A stretch of 47,369 bases of DNA from Bacteroidales bacterium UBA1197 (GTDB lineage: Bacteria > Bacteroidota > Bacteroidia > Bacteroidales > UBA932). The stretch covers positions 7,224-54,592 of the forward strand of contig DBYB01000033.1 in NCBI GenBank assembly GCA_002309995.1, given 5' to 3'. The notes under the pieces were generated by a model. It worked only from the letters and a program-made list of their open reading frames with translations. It was not told the origin of the DNA and did not search any database. Shown here piece by piece: positions 21,105 through 31,561 of the stretch. The first letter of the stretch is position 1; the number at the start of each line of letters is the position of its first letter. A program made the translations under genes and the position numbers.

Positions 21105-24100
21105 ATGTTAACCACAAAAAACTTTTTCAAACCGCTGCTTCTGACATTCGTGGCTTTGATGCTTTGCATCGGCGCGAACGCTCAGGTCAACCTGTCTTTG
21201 AAAAATGTGAAGGTTAGCGATGCGATTACCGCGCTGAACCGCGCCCACGGGTACTCGGTATCCGTTAATTCAGGCGACGTGGATCTCAACAAGGTAATCA
21301 GCGTCAACGCTGCCGGAGCATCTATCTCGGACGTGCTGGACCAGATTTTCGCCGGCCAGCAGGTCACGTACATAATTGACGGAAAGAGCATTTCCGTGAG
21401 CAAAGGCGAACCCAAAGCAAAACCCGCCCAGCTTACCGGTATCGTGGTGGATGAGAACGGTGAGCCTCTTATGGGAGCCGGTATCATCATCAAGAACTCA
21501 AGTCTTGGCTTTATCTCCGGTGCTGACGGACGTTTTGCGCTCAAGGATGTAAAATTCCCTGCCACCCTCGTAGTTTCCTACATCGGATATACCGACCAGG
21601 AAATCATGGTCAATGGCAACGAGGGCTTTATCAGAGTCGAGTTCAGCGCTTCGATGAACCTGCTTAACGAAGTCGTCATCGTGGGTTACGGTACTCAGAA
21701 GAAGGTCAACGTGACCGGAGCCGTGTCCGTCATCGACGGAGCCACGCTGAACCAGCGCCCGGTTACGAACACCGCCCTGGCCATCCAGGGTGCCGACCCG
21801 TCCATCGTCCTCACGACGGGCAACGGTTCCATCGAAGCCTCCGAGTACAGCATGTCCGTCCGCGGCAAGGTGTCTCTCAACTCCGGCAGCCCGCTGGTCC
21901 TGGTGGACGGCGTGGAGGGCAGCCTCACGCTGGTGAACCCTAACGACATCGAGAGCATTTCCGTGTTGAAGGATGCATCCGCCTGTGCCATCTATGGCGC
22001 CAAGGCTTCTGCCGGTGTGATTCTGGTGAACACCAAGAGCGGCTCCGGCGAGGAGGGGAAGGCCTCCATTACCTACAACGGCCGCTACTCCATCTCCAGC
22101 AACACCACCTCGACGAACTTTATGACCACGGCGTACGACTACATCACGATGACGAACGCCTTCAACCAGGTGCTGCAGGGCAACGACGCCTGGACGTACT
22201 CGGCTGAGCAGATCCAGATGATGTACGACCGCAGGAACGACGTCACCGAGAATCCCGAGCGTCCGTGGGTGCTTCCCGACCAGACCAACACCTACACGTA
22301 CCTGTACCTCGGCAACTTCGACTGGTACGGCTGGCTGTTCAAGAGGACCCGTCCCGAGACGGAGCACAACATCTCCGTAAAGGGCGGCACCAAGAAGATG
22401 AACTACTATGTGAGCGGACGTTACCTGTACCGCGAGGGTTTGTTCAACCAGGGCGCGGAAGATACCGTCAACAACTTCTCCTTCCGCTCCAAACTGAATG
22501 CGGAGATTACTCCCTGGCTGCACTATTCCAACAATATCTCCTTCGAAAGGTCGAATTACGAATACGGCGGATTCTGGGAGCAGGACGGCCAGGCCGGTCT
22601 GGTCGAAGCCGGTATCCTGTATAACACTACGCAGAACGTCGGTCCTTTCTACGTTCCCTACAACCCCGACGGAACAGTTAACATCCAGCCGGGCTATATG
22701 TACGGAGCCACCTCGCCTCTCTTCAGCGGCCGCGGCGGCGTGTGGACGAACGATGCCAACAAGAACGCCCGCATCAAGAACGCCCTTACCCTTACCAACC
22801 GCCTGACCTTCAGCATCGCCAAAGGCCTTAAATTCGTCGCTGACTATACCTACCGCCGGAACGGCAACGTGAACGCCTACCGCAGCCTTCCCACCCCCAA
22901 CTGCTACGACAACGCCAATAAGCGTATGTATGTGGGCAACGGTCTGAGTGGAGGTTACTTCAGCAACGGTTCCGTTTATGACTTCTACCGCGAGGTCCGC
23001 TATTATCAGGACGGCCACGTGGCCAACGGCTACTTCGCATACGACGGAAAGTTCGGCAACCACAATGTCGCCGCCACCATCGGCGCCAACTTCGACGACT
23101 ATCGCTCTTCCAACCTGACGGTTCACCAGAAGGGCTCGCTGAGCGATGCGCTTGCATATCTGAACCTGGCCTCCGCAACGGAGATTTCCACCCTCAACGA
23201 AAGCAACAGCGCCTACAGGACCCTCGGCTTCTTCGGCCGTATGAACTATAACTACGCGGAGAGATACCTCCTCGAGGTCTCCGGACGTTATGATGGTACC
23301 TCACGATTCCCGAAGAATCACCGCTGGGGTTTCTTCCCCTCCGTTTCCGCAGGCTGGCGCATCAGCGAGGAACCTTTCTGGGCTCCGATCAGCGACACCT
23401 GGAACAAGGCCAAGCTCCGTCTGAGCTACGGTACCCTCGGCAACCAGCAGGTCAGCAATTACTACTATTTCGATACCATCTCCCTCGGCAAGCTGACGTA
23501 CACCTTCAACGGAACCGATGCTGCACAGAGGGCCACGATGTCTTCCCCTGTTTCCAGCAACCTCACGTGGGAGACCGTCATCTCCTATAACGCCGGTCTC
23601 GACCTCGGCTTCTTCAAGGACCGCCTGAACATCACCGCCGACGCATACATCCGCGACACCAAGGATATGCTCACCAAGTCGATGACCCTTCCCAACGTGT
23701 ACGGCGAAAGCGCTCCCAAGGAGAACGCGGCCGACCTGCGCACCACGGGCTACGAAATCACGATGAGCTGGCACGATGCCGTGAAAGTCGGCGGCAAGGC
23801 CCTCCACTACGGACTGTCCGCTTCCCTGGGTGACAACATCACCAAGATCACCAAGTTCAACAACCCGACCAACCTGCTCACGGACAATTACGTAGGCAAG
23901 ACCCTCGGCGAAATCTGGGGCTATCACGTAATCGGCCTGTTCGATTCCGACGAAGCTGCTGCAGAGTGGGCTGAACAATACGACCTGAGTGTCGTCAACA
24001 AGGCCGAACTCGCCTGCAAGGCCCCCTACAACAGGGTGATGAGCGGTGATATGCAGTTCGCGAACCTCGACGGCGACAAGCATATGAAGGACGGCAAGAT

Positions 24101-24665
24101 CGCAATCAACACGGGCTCCAATACTCTGGACGATCCGGGCGACCGCCGCGTGATCGGTAACAGCCTGCCCCGTTACCGTTATTCCTTCAAGGGAGACCTC
24201 TCCTGGAACGGCATCGACTTCAGCGCCTTCTTCCAGGGAGTTGGCAAGTGCGACTGGTATCCCGATTCCAACTGCGTATATTTCTGGGGACCTTACTCCT
24301 ACAGAAGGGCTACGTTCATCCCTACTTCCCTGCAGGACAACTGCTGGACCGAAGAGAATCAGGCGGGTTACTTCCCCCGTCAGCGCGCCCAGCTCGTCAA
24401 GAACAGCGTCGTCAACGACCGTTATCTGCAAAACGCGGCCTACCTGCGCCTGAAGAACCTGACTTTGGGATACAGCCTCCCGTTCAAGTCCGGCGCCATC
24501 CGTAAGTGCCGCCTCTACTTCAGCGGAGAGAACCTGTTCTACTGGTCTCCTATGAAGAAATACTGTGACACCGTGGACCCCGAGGTCGCAACGACCTCCG
24601 CTTACGGCGATTGCCTGTATCCTTATGCCAAGACCATCACCTTCGGTGTGGACATTACATTCTAA
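21105..24665 (+). CDS. SusC/RagA-type TonB-dependent receptor with STN domain
   Basis: 1186 residues; outer-membrane TonB-dependent importer for oligosaccharides, working with the SusD lid. Order: signal peptide (1-26, GANAQ), STN signalling domain (about 27-100), carboxypeptidase-like regulatory domain (about 108-190, LTGIVVDENGEPLMGAGI), a linker with NEVVIVGYGTQKK, plug (about 205-320 with VLVDGVEGSL and IYGAKASAGVILV), then a 22-strand barrel ending YAKTITFGVDITF. The STN domain marks a receptor that also signals to the FecR/ECF pair just upstream. The substrate is not predictable from the receptor itself. The gene is followed 19 bases later by SusD. Confidence 0.97.
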   Translation: MLTTKNFFKPLLLTFVALMLCIGANAQVNLSLKNVKVSDAITALNRAHGYSVSVNSGDVDLNKVISVNAAGASISDVLDQIFAGQQVTYIIDGKSISVSKGEPKAKPAQLTGIVVDENGEPLMGAGIIIKNSSLGFISGADGRFALKDVKFPATLVVSYIGYTDQEIMVNGNEGFIRVEFSASMNLLNEVVIVGYGTQKKVNVTGAVSVIDGATLNQRPVTNTALAIQGADPSIVLTTGNGSIEASEYSMSVRGKVSLNSGSPLVLVDGVEGSLTLVNPNDIESISVLKDASACAIYGAKASAGVILVNTKSGSGEEGKASITYNGRYSISSNTTSTNFMTTAYDYITMTNAFNQVLQGNDAWTYSAEQIQMMYDRRNDVTENPERPWVLPDQTNTYTYLYLGNFDWYGWLFKRTRPETEHNISVKGGTKKMNYYVSGRYLYREGLFNQGAEDTVNNFSFRSKLNAEITPWLHYSNNISFERSNYEYGGFWEQDGQAGLVEAGILYNTTQNVGPFYVPYNPDGTVNIQPGYMYGATSPLFSGRGGVWTNDANKNARIKNALTLTNRLTFSIAKGLKFVADYTYRRNGNVNAYRSLPTPNCYDNANKRMYVGNGLSGGYFSNGSVYDFYREVRYYQDGHVANGYFAYDGKFGNHNVAATIGANFDDYRSSNLTVHQKGSLSDALAYLNLASATEISTLNESNSAYRTLGFFGRMNYNYAERYLLEVSGRYDGTSRFPKNHRWGFFPSVSAGWRISEEPFWAPISDTWNKAKLRLSYGTLGNQQVSNYYYFDTISLGKLTYTFNGTDAAQRATMSSPVSSNLTWETVISYNAGLDLGFFKDRLNITADAYIRDTKDMLTKSMTLPNVYGESAPKENAADLRTTGYEITMSWHDAVKVGGKALHYGLSASLGDNITKITKFNNPTNLLTDNYVGKTLGEIWGYHVIGLFDSDEAAAEWAEQYDLSVVNKAELACKAPYNRVMSGDMQFANLDGDKHMKDGKIAINTGSNTLDDPGDRRVIGNSLPRYRYSFKGDLSWNGIDFSAFFQGVGKCDWYPDSNCVYFWGPYSYRRATFIPTSLQDNCWTEENQAGYFPRQRAQLVKNSVVNDRYLQNAAYLRLKNLTLGYSLPFKSGAIRKCRLYFSGENLFYWSPMKKYCDTVDPEVATTSAYGDCLYPYAKTITFGVDITF

Positions 24666-24670
24666 AACAG

Positions 24671-24676
24671 AGGAGG
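24671..24676 (+). promoter_or_regulatory. Ribosome binding site fixing the SusD start
   Basis: AGGAGG lies 8 bases before the ATG at 24685 and settles the start there, rather than an in-frame ATG at 24565 inside the SusC gene. Confidence 0.75.
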
Positions 24677-24684
24677 AACGAAAT

Positions 24685-26553
24685 ATGAAAAATATATTCA
24701 AAGTAGTGATGATATCAGCCGCCGTGCTGACAATGACTGCCTGCGAGGACTTCCTCACAAAGACCCCCGAGACCTCCCTTTCTCCGGAGAGTTTCTTCTC
24801 TTCCGAGAAAGAGCTCGAACTGTGGAGCAATTATGAGTATACAACCCTGCTGGACGACGCTACGTCCTATGCGGAAGTCAGGGGCGACGACTTTATCGGA
24901 CGCGGCCTAAGCGCTATACAGAAGGGCACCAGGACTAATGCTACTTCCGGTCTCTGGACCCAGAGCCACTGGGGCTATCTGAGGCACATCAACCAGTTCT
25001 TCGAGAATTGCGTCAACTGCAAGAACGCCGAGGTCCGTACCAAATACGAAGGCGTGGAGCACTTCTTCCGTGCACTCTTCTATTATCAGATGGTTCAGTA
25101 CTACGGCGACGTTCCCTATTACGACCACGTCGTAGGTTCTGCCGAACAGGAGGCTCTCTTCCAGGCCCGTGATTCACGCGGCTACGTAATGAAGAAGGTC
25201 ATCGAAGACCTCGACCTCGCTGCAAAGAAACTGCCCGACAGCTGGCCCGACGGATGTTTCCGCATCAACAAATACGGCGCAATGGCATTCAAGTCCCGCG
25301 TGGCTCTGTTCGAGGGTACTTTCCGCAAGTATCACAACGTTGCGGATGAGCAGTACACGGAAGCCGACGGCTCCGTCACGACGCTGAGTTCCGAATGGTT
25401 CCTGCGCCAGGCCGCCGAGGCTGCCCAGAACGTGATGTCGTCCGGCAAGTACAGCCTGTATACCACCAGCGCCAATCCCAACTGGAAGGCCTACCGCGAC
25501 TTCTTCCAGCTCGAAGACCTGAAGAATAATCCCGAGGCCATCTTTGCGAAGCACTACGATGTGACGCTTGCCATCCGCCACGGGCTTCAGTTCGACCTTA
25601 AGAACGAAACTTACAGCGCCACCCGCCGTTTCGTCAACCATTATCTCTGCTCCGACGGCAAACCTATCCAGGAAAGGGAAGGATGGGCCACGGAACAGTA
25701 CTACGAGCAGTTCCAGCGCAGGGATCCCCGTATGGCGCAGACCCTCCACGCACCCGGCCACTTCGGTTATCTTGATCCGGCAATGAAGGGCGCAGTGGAA
25801 ACCACCGACTTCGCCCGTACGCTCAACGGATACCGGGTAATCAAGGGAGTCTCCGACGGCAGCCACGAGAACGCCACAACCAGCACGACCGACTGGGCAT
25901 ACATCCGCTATGCGGAAGTCCTCTTGAACTATGCCGAGGCTTACGCCGAACTCGGCGAACTGGACCAGTCGATGATAGACAAGTCCATCAAGCTGCTTCG
26001 CGACCGTGCAGGTATGCCTAATATGACTCTTCCGTCAACCCCCGATCCTCTGATGGCTGAGTATTATCCCAATGCGAAGGGCGCCCAGGTCGCCGCGATT
26101 CTGGAAGTACGCCGCGAAAGGGTAGTGGAACTCTTCGCGGAAGGATTCCACCAGTGGGATATGATCCGCTGGAAAGAAGGCGGGCCCATTACGGCGGCCG
26201 GCAACAAGTCTGCCAATGCGTCTCCGCTGGATCCGGCTTCCCTCACCCCCGGCTACAAGGGCATCTACATTCCGGCTCTCGGCGAATACGATACCGACCA
26301 CGACGGCAAGAAGGACCTGCTGATTTACTCAGGCACGCTGCCCTCAGGCGTCAGTTCTACCATCCCGGCTACGAACCGCATCCAGGTGGGCGCAAATTCG
26401 CTCACCCTCTCCGACGGAGACCACGGATACATAACCCGTGACGCCGCTGAAGACTATGTGTGGAAAGACCGTGATTATCTGTATCCCGTCCCTCTCGGAC
26501 AGATTCAGGCTTACGATGGTAAATTAACCCAGAACCCCGGTTGGGAGGAATAG
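24685..26553 (+). CDS. SusD/RagB-type glycan-binding lipoprotein
   Basis: 622 residues. The lipoprotein signal ends at LTMTAC with Cys20. The SusD pattern follows: CEDFLTKTPETSLSPESFFS at the start, TPR-like helices (HINQFFENCVNCKNAEV, EHFFRALFYYQMVQYYGDVPYYD), the central YIRYAEVLLNYAEAYAELGE, and a C-terminal EVRRERVVELFAEGFHQWDMIRWK with a final NPGW. It is surface-exposed and caps the SusC barrel to capture the glycan. It is somewhat longer than typical (about 500-580) because of inserts near residues 520-590. It is separated by 3 bases from the next gene, a phosphodiester-glycosidase fusion, which links substrate capture to that enzyme. Confidence 0.96.
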   Translation: MKNIFKVVMISAAVLTMTACEDFLTKTPETSLSPESFFSSEKELELWSNYEYTTLLDDATSYAEVRGDDFIGRGLSAIQKGTRTNATSGLWTQSHWGYLRHINQFFENCVNCKNAEVRTKYEGVEHFFRALFYYQMVQYYGDVPYYDHVVGSAEQEALFQARDSRGYVMKKVIEDLDLAAKKLPDSWPDGCFRINKYGAMAFKSRVALFEGTFRKYHNVADEQYTEADGSVTTLSSEWFLRQAAEAAQNVMSSGKYSLYTTSANPNWKAYRDFFQLEDLKNNPEAIFAKHYDVTLAIRHGLQFDLKNETYSATRRFVNHYLCSDGKPIQEREGWATEQYYEQFQRRDPRMAQTLHAPGHFGYLDPAMKGAVETTDFARTLNGYRVIKGVSDGSHENATTSTTDWAYIRYAEVLLNYAEAYAELGELDQSMIDKSIKLLRDRAGMPNMTLPSTPDPLMAEYYPNAKGAQVAAILEVRRERVVELFAEGFHQWDMIRWKEGGPITAAGNKSANASPLDPASLTPGYKGIYIPALGEYDTDHDGKKDLLIYSGTLPSGVSSTIPATNRIQVGANSLTLSDGDHGYITRDAAEDYVWKDRDYLYPVPLGQIQAYDGKLTQNPGWEE

Positions 26554-26556
26554 CCT

Positions 26557-28965
26557 GTGAAACGTATTCGCCTGATACTTGAATCGGTTTTCCTTATTCT
26601 TGCCGCCCTGTCTTTATCTGAGGCGTGCGGCAAGGATAAGGATCCCGCCGACCGCTTTGAAGTGACGCCCGCTGCTTTGGCCGTGGACGCCCTGGGCGGC
26701 CAGGTCTCCTTCAGCGTGCTAAGCACCGAGGACTGGATGGCCTCCGTCGACCAGTCCTGGGCGAATCTACTGACGGTCAAAGGGAAAGGGTCCGAGACGG
26801 CCGTGACCGTGAAAGTATCGGCGACGGAGAATCCGGATACCAAACAGCGTACTGCCGTCATCAAGGTCAGTACCCTGAGCGGAAAGAAACAGAATGTGGA
26901 ACTGGTCCAGGCGGCCGCGAGCGGAGAGCCTTCCGTGAGGGGCATTTCAAGTGCCAAGGACCTTATGGCTTTTGCCTCCGCCGTCAACAGTGGCGGTCCC
27001 GTCAGCCTCTATATGGTAGATGGTGCAGTGACGCTCTTGGACGACATTGACGCTTCCTCCATCAGCGAATGGATCCCCGTCGGGACGAAGGACAACCCGT
27101 TCCGCGAGAGCTTCGACGGCAAGGGACACGTTATCAGTAATGTGCACTGGACTGTGGATACCGACAAGTATCCCGATGCAGGATTCATCGGATATGCCAG
27201 GAACGCGAGAGTGTCCAACCTCGTCTTCGGTTCGGAAGGAAGCAGCGTTTCCTTCAGCGGAAATGCTTCCGGAACCATAGGCGGTATCATTGGCAATGCG
27301 GTTGGCGTAACTCTGCTTGGAGTGACCAATAAGGCCGCCTTGAGCGCAGAGCGCGGCTCAGCGTCCCTGTGCTTTGGCGGACTCTGCGGGCGGACGGACG
27401 CCTCGACAGTCATCGGCGATGCCGAGTCGAGGAAGAGGTCCTGCGTTAACGATGGCGACGTTTCAGCATCGTTTGTATGCCGGAATGCCGGAATGGTGGG
27501 CTACAATGAAGGAAAGATCGTGAATTGCACCAACAATGGAGCCATTGCCGGTGTCGTTTCCGCAGACTTCGGCCCCGCCTGGGGATGCGCCTACAATTCC
27601 TCCGCCGACAATTTCACCGGAAACTTCGGTTACGGCTCGGTCAACGGGCGGGCTTCCGTCCATTCCACGGCCGTATATCCCGCCAAGGCCTACAAACTTG
27701 AGGAGAATACGGTTGACTGGACTCAGGACACCTACTTCGACTGGGAAGTCCTGGAGGAGAAGCAACTTCACTCCGGCGTGAAATACAGCCACTGCTCTTT
27801 CACCGGAATGCCCCGCCATATGCACGTGCTGCAGATCGACCTGGCGAACCCCGATGTTGAACTGACCACGGCATATGCCAACGAGCAGATACCCAACCCC
27901 AATGCCAACAAGAACAGCAACAACGGCAAGAATCTCCGTGAGACCTTGTCTGAAGTATGTTCCCGCAGGCGCGCGGAGGGTCAGAAGATCATCGCAGGCG
28001 TCAATACCGGATTCTTCGATTCCAATGACGGCATTTCCAGAGGGTTCCACGTGGAAGAAGGCGAGCCCGTATATATCAACAACCCCCACGTCGTCTCGGC
28101 GCTGGGCAACCACGCGTGGGCTCTGACTGTTTACGCCGACGGGACAGCCTCCTGCGGCAAGAAGAAGCTGAGCGCAACGCTTGAAGCCGGAGGAAAGGAA
28201 TACACTATCTGTTCCGTGAACGACACTATCCTCCGCCACGCATCCGCCGAATATGAAGTGAATATGTACACGAACCGCTACAAGCAGTATCCGCACGCTT
28301 CGAAGAAAAGCATCACGAATCCGCTTGCAACGAACGTGCTGTATGTAATCGCTCAATATAAGGATGGTCCCGTTACGGTTAACACCGGCTGGACCGAAGC
28401 GGTCGTGAAGGCCCTGCACAACGGTACCGGCACACCCCTTTCTTCTGCACCCTATCTTTCTTCAGCGAATGAAGTAGGTTTTGCGGTGAGCGGGGCCAGT
28501 GCCCGGGATATGCTGACTTCCCTGAAAGCGGGAGATTCAATCCGTCTGAAGTTCACCATATCCGTCGAAGGAGAGAAGGCCAGACCCATCTACACCCAGA
28601 ACAGCAGTATGTACAGGCTGATGGAAGACGGCAAGGATGGAAGCAATACTCCGCCCGCCGGGAATAATCTCTACACGACTTTCGACCCTATCACTTTCCC
28701 CGTGGTCAGTCAGGACGGCAAGACCGTCTGGCTGGTTGAGGTAGATGGCCGTCAGCCGGAATATTCCTACGGCCTTAAGGGGTATGAGATGTACCGCATC
28801 GCCGAGAAACTCGGCGGCTGGAACGTAACCCGTTTCGACGGCGGCGGCTCCTCCTGTATGTGGGTGTATGACCAGGCGGCATCATCCGGAAAAATCGTCA
28901 ACAGCGTCTCTGACTCCAAAGGCGAACGCAGTTGCTTGAACTATATGCTTGTAAGAATTAAATAA
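26557..28965 (+). CDS. Lipoprotein: BACON + GLUG module + phosphodiester glycosidase domain
   Basis: 802 residues with a GTG start 3 bases after the SusD stop and GGGAGG just upstream. A lipoprotein-like signal peptide ends at Cys24. A BACON-like beta-sandwich (about 33-120) has WMASVDQSWANLLTVKGKG. One GLUG beta-helix module (about 130-390) starts AKDLMAFASAVNSG and has DIDASSISEWIPVG and FDGKGHVISNV. The C-terminal domain (about 415-802) resembles the NAGPA/phosphodiester-glycosidase family: GVNTGFFDSNDG, FHVEEGEPVYIN and RFDGGGSSCMWV near residue 760. Family members cleave sugar-1-phosphodiester bonds. It is closely paralogous to the C-terminal half of the protein at 37350. Likely surface-exposed; the substrate is inferred, not known. 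Confidence 0.85.
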   Translation: MKRIRLILESVFLILAALSLSEACGKDKDPADRFEVTPAALAVDALGGQVSFSVLSTEDWMASVDQSWANLLTVKGKGSETAVTVKVSATENPDTKQRTAVIKVSTLSGKKQNVELVQAAASGEPSVRGISSAKDLMAFASAVNSGGPVSLYMVDGAVTLLDDIDASSISEWIPVGTKDNPFRESFDGKGHVISNVHWTVDTDKYPDAGFIGYARNARVSNLVFGSEGSSVSFSGNASGTIGGIIGNAVGVTLLGVTNKAALSAERGSASLCFGGLCGRTDASTVIGDAESRKRSCVNDGDVSASFVCRNAGMVGYNEGKIVNCTNNGAIAGVVSADFGPAWGCAYNSSADNFTGNFGYGSVNGRASVHSTAVYPAKAYKLEENTVDWTQDTYFDWEVLEEKQLHSGVKYSHCSFTGMPRHMHVLQIDLANPDVELTTAYANEQIPNPNANKNSNNGKNLRETLSEVCSRRRAEGQKIIAGVNTGFFDSNDGISRGFHVEEGEPVYINNPHVVSALGNHAWALTVYADGTASCGKKKLSATLEAGGKEYTICSVNDTILRHASAEYEVNMYTNRYKQYPHASKKSITNPLATNVLYVIAQYKDGPVTVNTGWTEAVVKALHNGTGTPLSSAPYLSSANEVGFAVSGASARDMLTSLKAGDSIRLKFTISVEGEKARPIYTQNSSMYRLMEDGKDGSNTPPAGNNLYTTFDPITFPVVSQDGKTVWLVEVDGRQPEYSYGLKGYEMYRIAEKLGGWNVTRFDGGGSSCMWVYDQAASSGKIVNSVSDSKGERSCLNYMLVRIK

Positions 28966-28980
28966 TTAAATAACAACGAA

Positions 28981-31560
28981 ATGAAAACCTATGTAAAATT
29001 GATCTGCGCCTCATTTGCAGCTCTGTTGATGGCTTCTTCCTGCGCTCAGGAGGAAGAGGTGCAGATTACTTTTTCTTCGGACCCTGAGGCTCTGGTCGAC
29101 GTTCCGTGCAAAGATCCTTCCGATCAGGTCCTGACCCTGACCACAAACGCGAACTGGATCGTCGTGACGCCTGCCTGGGTCATAGCCGATCCCATCTTCG
29201 GAAGCGGCAACGCAATCGTCAGTTTCTCCGTTGAGAGTACTTATGTCAACGAGAAGACTGATGTCGCCCCCCGCAGCGGTGAGATTGTATTCTCCGGCGG
29301 CGGCAAATCCTATGTCGTCCCGATCTCCCAGCTCGGATATACCGTACCGTTTGATCCTTCGGCCAGCATCGGAGGTATTCCTGATGTGGACGAGTTCATG
29401 AAATTCGTTGCGGCTGTGAATAACAATGACGGACTGTCGCGTTGGCAGAACGCCGAAAAGGAGATTAAACTGCTTGGCGACATCAACCTGTCCGAGTTCA
29501 AGGAATGGACTCCTATCGGTAATCCCGAGACAGTCGAGAACGGCAACTATGCCGGCGCTTATACCGGAGGCTCATTCAAGGGCGTATTTGACGGTGACGG
29601 CCATACCATTTCCGGCTTCAATCCCACTGTCAAGGTCGCTGACAAGGGCACTTTCGGCCTCTTCGGCGTACTCGACGGAGCAACTGTCAAGAACCTCAAC
29701 ATCGTAACCGATCTTATTATCTCGGCGGACGCCCAGGCCGATGCCGGCGTTCTCGTGGGAACCGCAATCTCTTCCACCATCCAGAATGTCAAGGTCAGCG
29801 GAAAGATCACCTCGACAGGTACCGCCACCGACAACAAGCGCTTCGCCCTTGGAGGCATCGCAGGCTTCATCTTCAACACAGGAACCGGTATCAGCCTCGT
29901 CAAGGACTGCACCGTCAGCCTCACCGTGAATGCCGACAGCGGAAGCAACACCAAGAATGGCGCTACTGGAGCTATGTACGGCGGCGTCGCCGGCTTCGTG
30001 ACCACTTCGCAGGACGATTCTGCCAACGACATCCAGAACTGCGTCAACAACGGCGAAATCACTGCCAAACTGGGCCGCTGCTCAGGTATCGTCGCCACGG
30101 CCAACTACGGCGGCCACTTCCTCAATTGTACCAACAACGCCAACCAGACCAACACCTTCTCCGACGGCCGTATCGGCAATGTCGTGTCCGTGCTGTATAA
30201 GAACGCTATTGCGGAAGGCCTGGTGAACAACGGTAACCTGACTACTTCGGATTCCAAGACCCACGCCGGAGCCATCGTCGGCTTCTTCAACGACGACGCA
30301 ATCGTGATGACCGGCGGTAAGAATACAGGTACCATCATCGCCGCAAATACCAACCAGAGAGGTCTCATCGGCGCCAACATCAGCAAGTTCAAATCCATCA
30401 GCGGAGTCACCGTCGGCGGTAAACTCGGATTATATAAGGCGGACGGCAACCACGATATGATTGACGTGAATGCCGGCAACTTCACCGAGTATATCGGAGC
30501 CGTTTCTGCGGCCAACCGCGAGAAGATCACCGACCTGACCTGGGACGGCGAGGCCGCTCCTCCGGCCCCCACCGTGGAAGGCATTGCTACTGCCGCAGAC
30601 CTCAAGGAATTCGCCGAACTGGTGAAGGCCGGAGGCGACCTGAGCAAGTTTATGGTCAACGGAGTGATTGCCCTTGGTGCCGACATCGACCTCGGCGGCG
30701 CGGAATGGACGCCCATTGGAGCCGGTTCCACTACAAATGCAGGCGTGATTACTGAAGGCGACGTGCCCTTCACTGGCGTATTCGACGGCCAGGGCCACGT
30801 CGTGGACAACTTCAAGGTCACAGTTCCCTCTACTGCTCCCGCAGGCTATGCCGCAGGTCTCTTCGGTCTCCTCAGCGGCGCTACGGTGAAGAACGTCGTC
30901 ATCGGTCCCAAGGCTGTATTCGAGGGCAATAGCGCCGCTATGTCCTTCATCGGAGGCGTGGCCGGATTCGCACTCAACTCCACCGTGGAAGCTTGTGTCA
31001 ACAAGTCCACGATGAGCGTAACCGCCGTGTCCGATGTCACTCGCGAATGCCTGGCCGGCATCGTTGCTTCTGCAAATGCCAAGACCAAGGTTGAGGATTG
31101 CGTGAACGAAGGCAAGATTTCCGGACTTGACGTGAAGGCCAGCAACAGCCGCATTGGCGGTATCTGCTCCGCCGGCAGCACAGATGACGTGTTCACCCGC
31201 TGCATCAACAGGGGAGACATTGTCTTCGACAAGTCGGGCGACACCACCCACGGATATGCCGCGGGCATCCTGGGCCAGTCCAACAACCCCATCACCATAG
31301 ATGCCTGCGAGAATTACGGAACCATCCAGTCTGATATGATCAAGGCAAGCACCGTCTATATGGGTGCCATCCTGGGCAATGCCAACAGCAAGGCCGTGAC
31401 TATCAAGAACTGCAAGGTTGGCGGAAAGGTCGGTCCTCTGACACCGGATGCTGATTTCCAGGTCGTCACCCTGACCCCTGACAATTTCGAAAAATACATC
31501 ACTCTCGCGACAGCCAAGGCAGGCAATTGCAAATTCGAAGGGAATGTCTGTGGTAACTAA
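28981..31560 (+). CDS. Lipoprotein with BACON-like domain and two GLUG modules
   Basis: 859 residues. Lipoprotein signal with Cys21 (MASSC), then acidic QEEEVQ. A BACON-like domain covers about 28-122 (LTLTTNANWIVVTPAW). Two GLUG beta-helix modules follow: the first starts near 135 (DVDEFMKFVAAVNNND, with DINLSEFKEWTPIG and FDGDGHTISGF), the second near 535 (TAADLKEFAELVKAG, with DIDLGGAEWTPIG and FDGQGHVVDNF). Both continue as stacked strands of the form CVNNGEI or CTNNA. No catalytic domain is seen, so it is probably a binding or scaffold protein at the cell surface. It lies 15 bases after the first phosphodiester-glycosidase fusion and 1 base before the propeller gene. Confidence 0.85.
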   Translation: MKTYVKLICASFAALLMASSCAQEEEVQITFSSDPEALVDVPCKDPSDQVLTLTTNANWIVVTPAWVIADPIFGSGNAIVSFSVESTYVNEKTDVAPRSGEIVFSGGGKSYVVPISQLGYTVPFDPSASIGGIPDVDEFMKFVAAVNNNDGLSRWQNAEKEIKLLGDINLSEFKEWTPIGNPETVENGNYAGAYTGGSFKGVFDGDGHTISGFNPTVKVADKGTFGLFGVLDGATVKNLNIVTDLIISADAQADAGVLVGTAISSTIQNVKVSGKITSTGTATDNKRFALGGIAGFIFNTGTGISLVKDCTVSLTVNADSGSNTKNGATGAMYGGVAGFVTTSQDDSANDIQNCVNNGEITAKLGRCSGIVATANYGGHFLNCTNNANQTNTFSDGRIGNVVSVLYKNAIAEGLVNNGNLTTSDSKTHAGAIVGFFNDDAIVMTGGKNTGTIIAANTNQRGLIGANISKFKSISGVTVGGKLGLYKADGNHDMIDVNAGNFTEYIGAVSAANREKITDLTWDGEAAPPAPTVEGIATAADLKEFAELVKAGGDLSKFMVNGVIALGADIDLGGAEWTPIGAGSTTNAGVITEGDVPFTGVFDGQGHVVDNFKVTVPSTAPAGYAAGLFGLLSGATVKNVVIGPKAVFEGNSAAMSFIGGVAGFALNSTVEACVNKSTMSVTAVSDVTRECLAGIVASANAKTKVEDCVNEGKISGLDVKASNSRIGGICSAGSTDDVFTRCINRGDIVFDKSGDTTHGYAAGILGQSNNPITIDACENYGTIQSDMIKASTVYMGAILGNANSKAVTIKNCKVGGKVGPLTPDADFQVVTLTPDNFEKYITLATAKAGNCKFEGNVCGN

Positions 31561-31561
31561 T

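Noticed and set aside
21498..23126. Long open frame on the minus strand within susC
   Set aside because: It is antisense to a clearly identified SusC gene, with valine/histidine-rich sequence and no recognisable domain.
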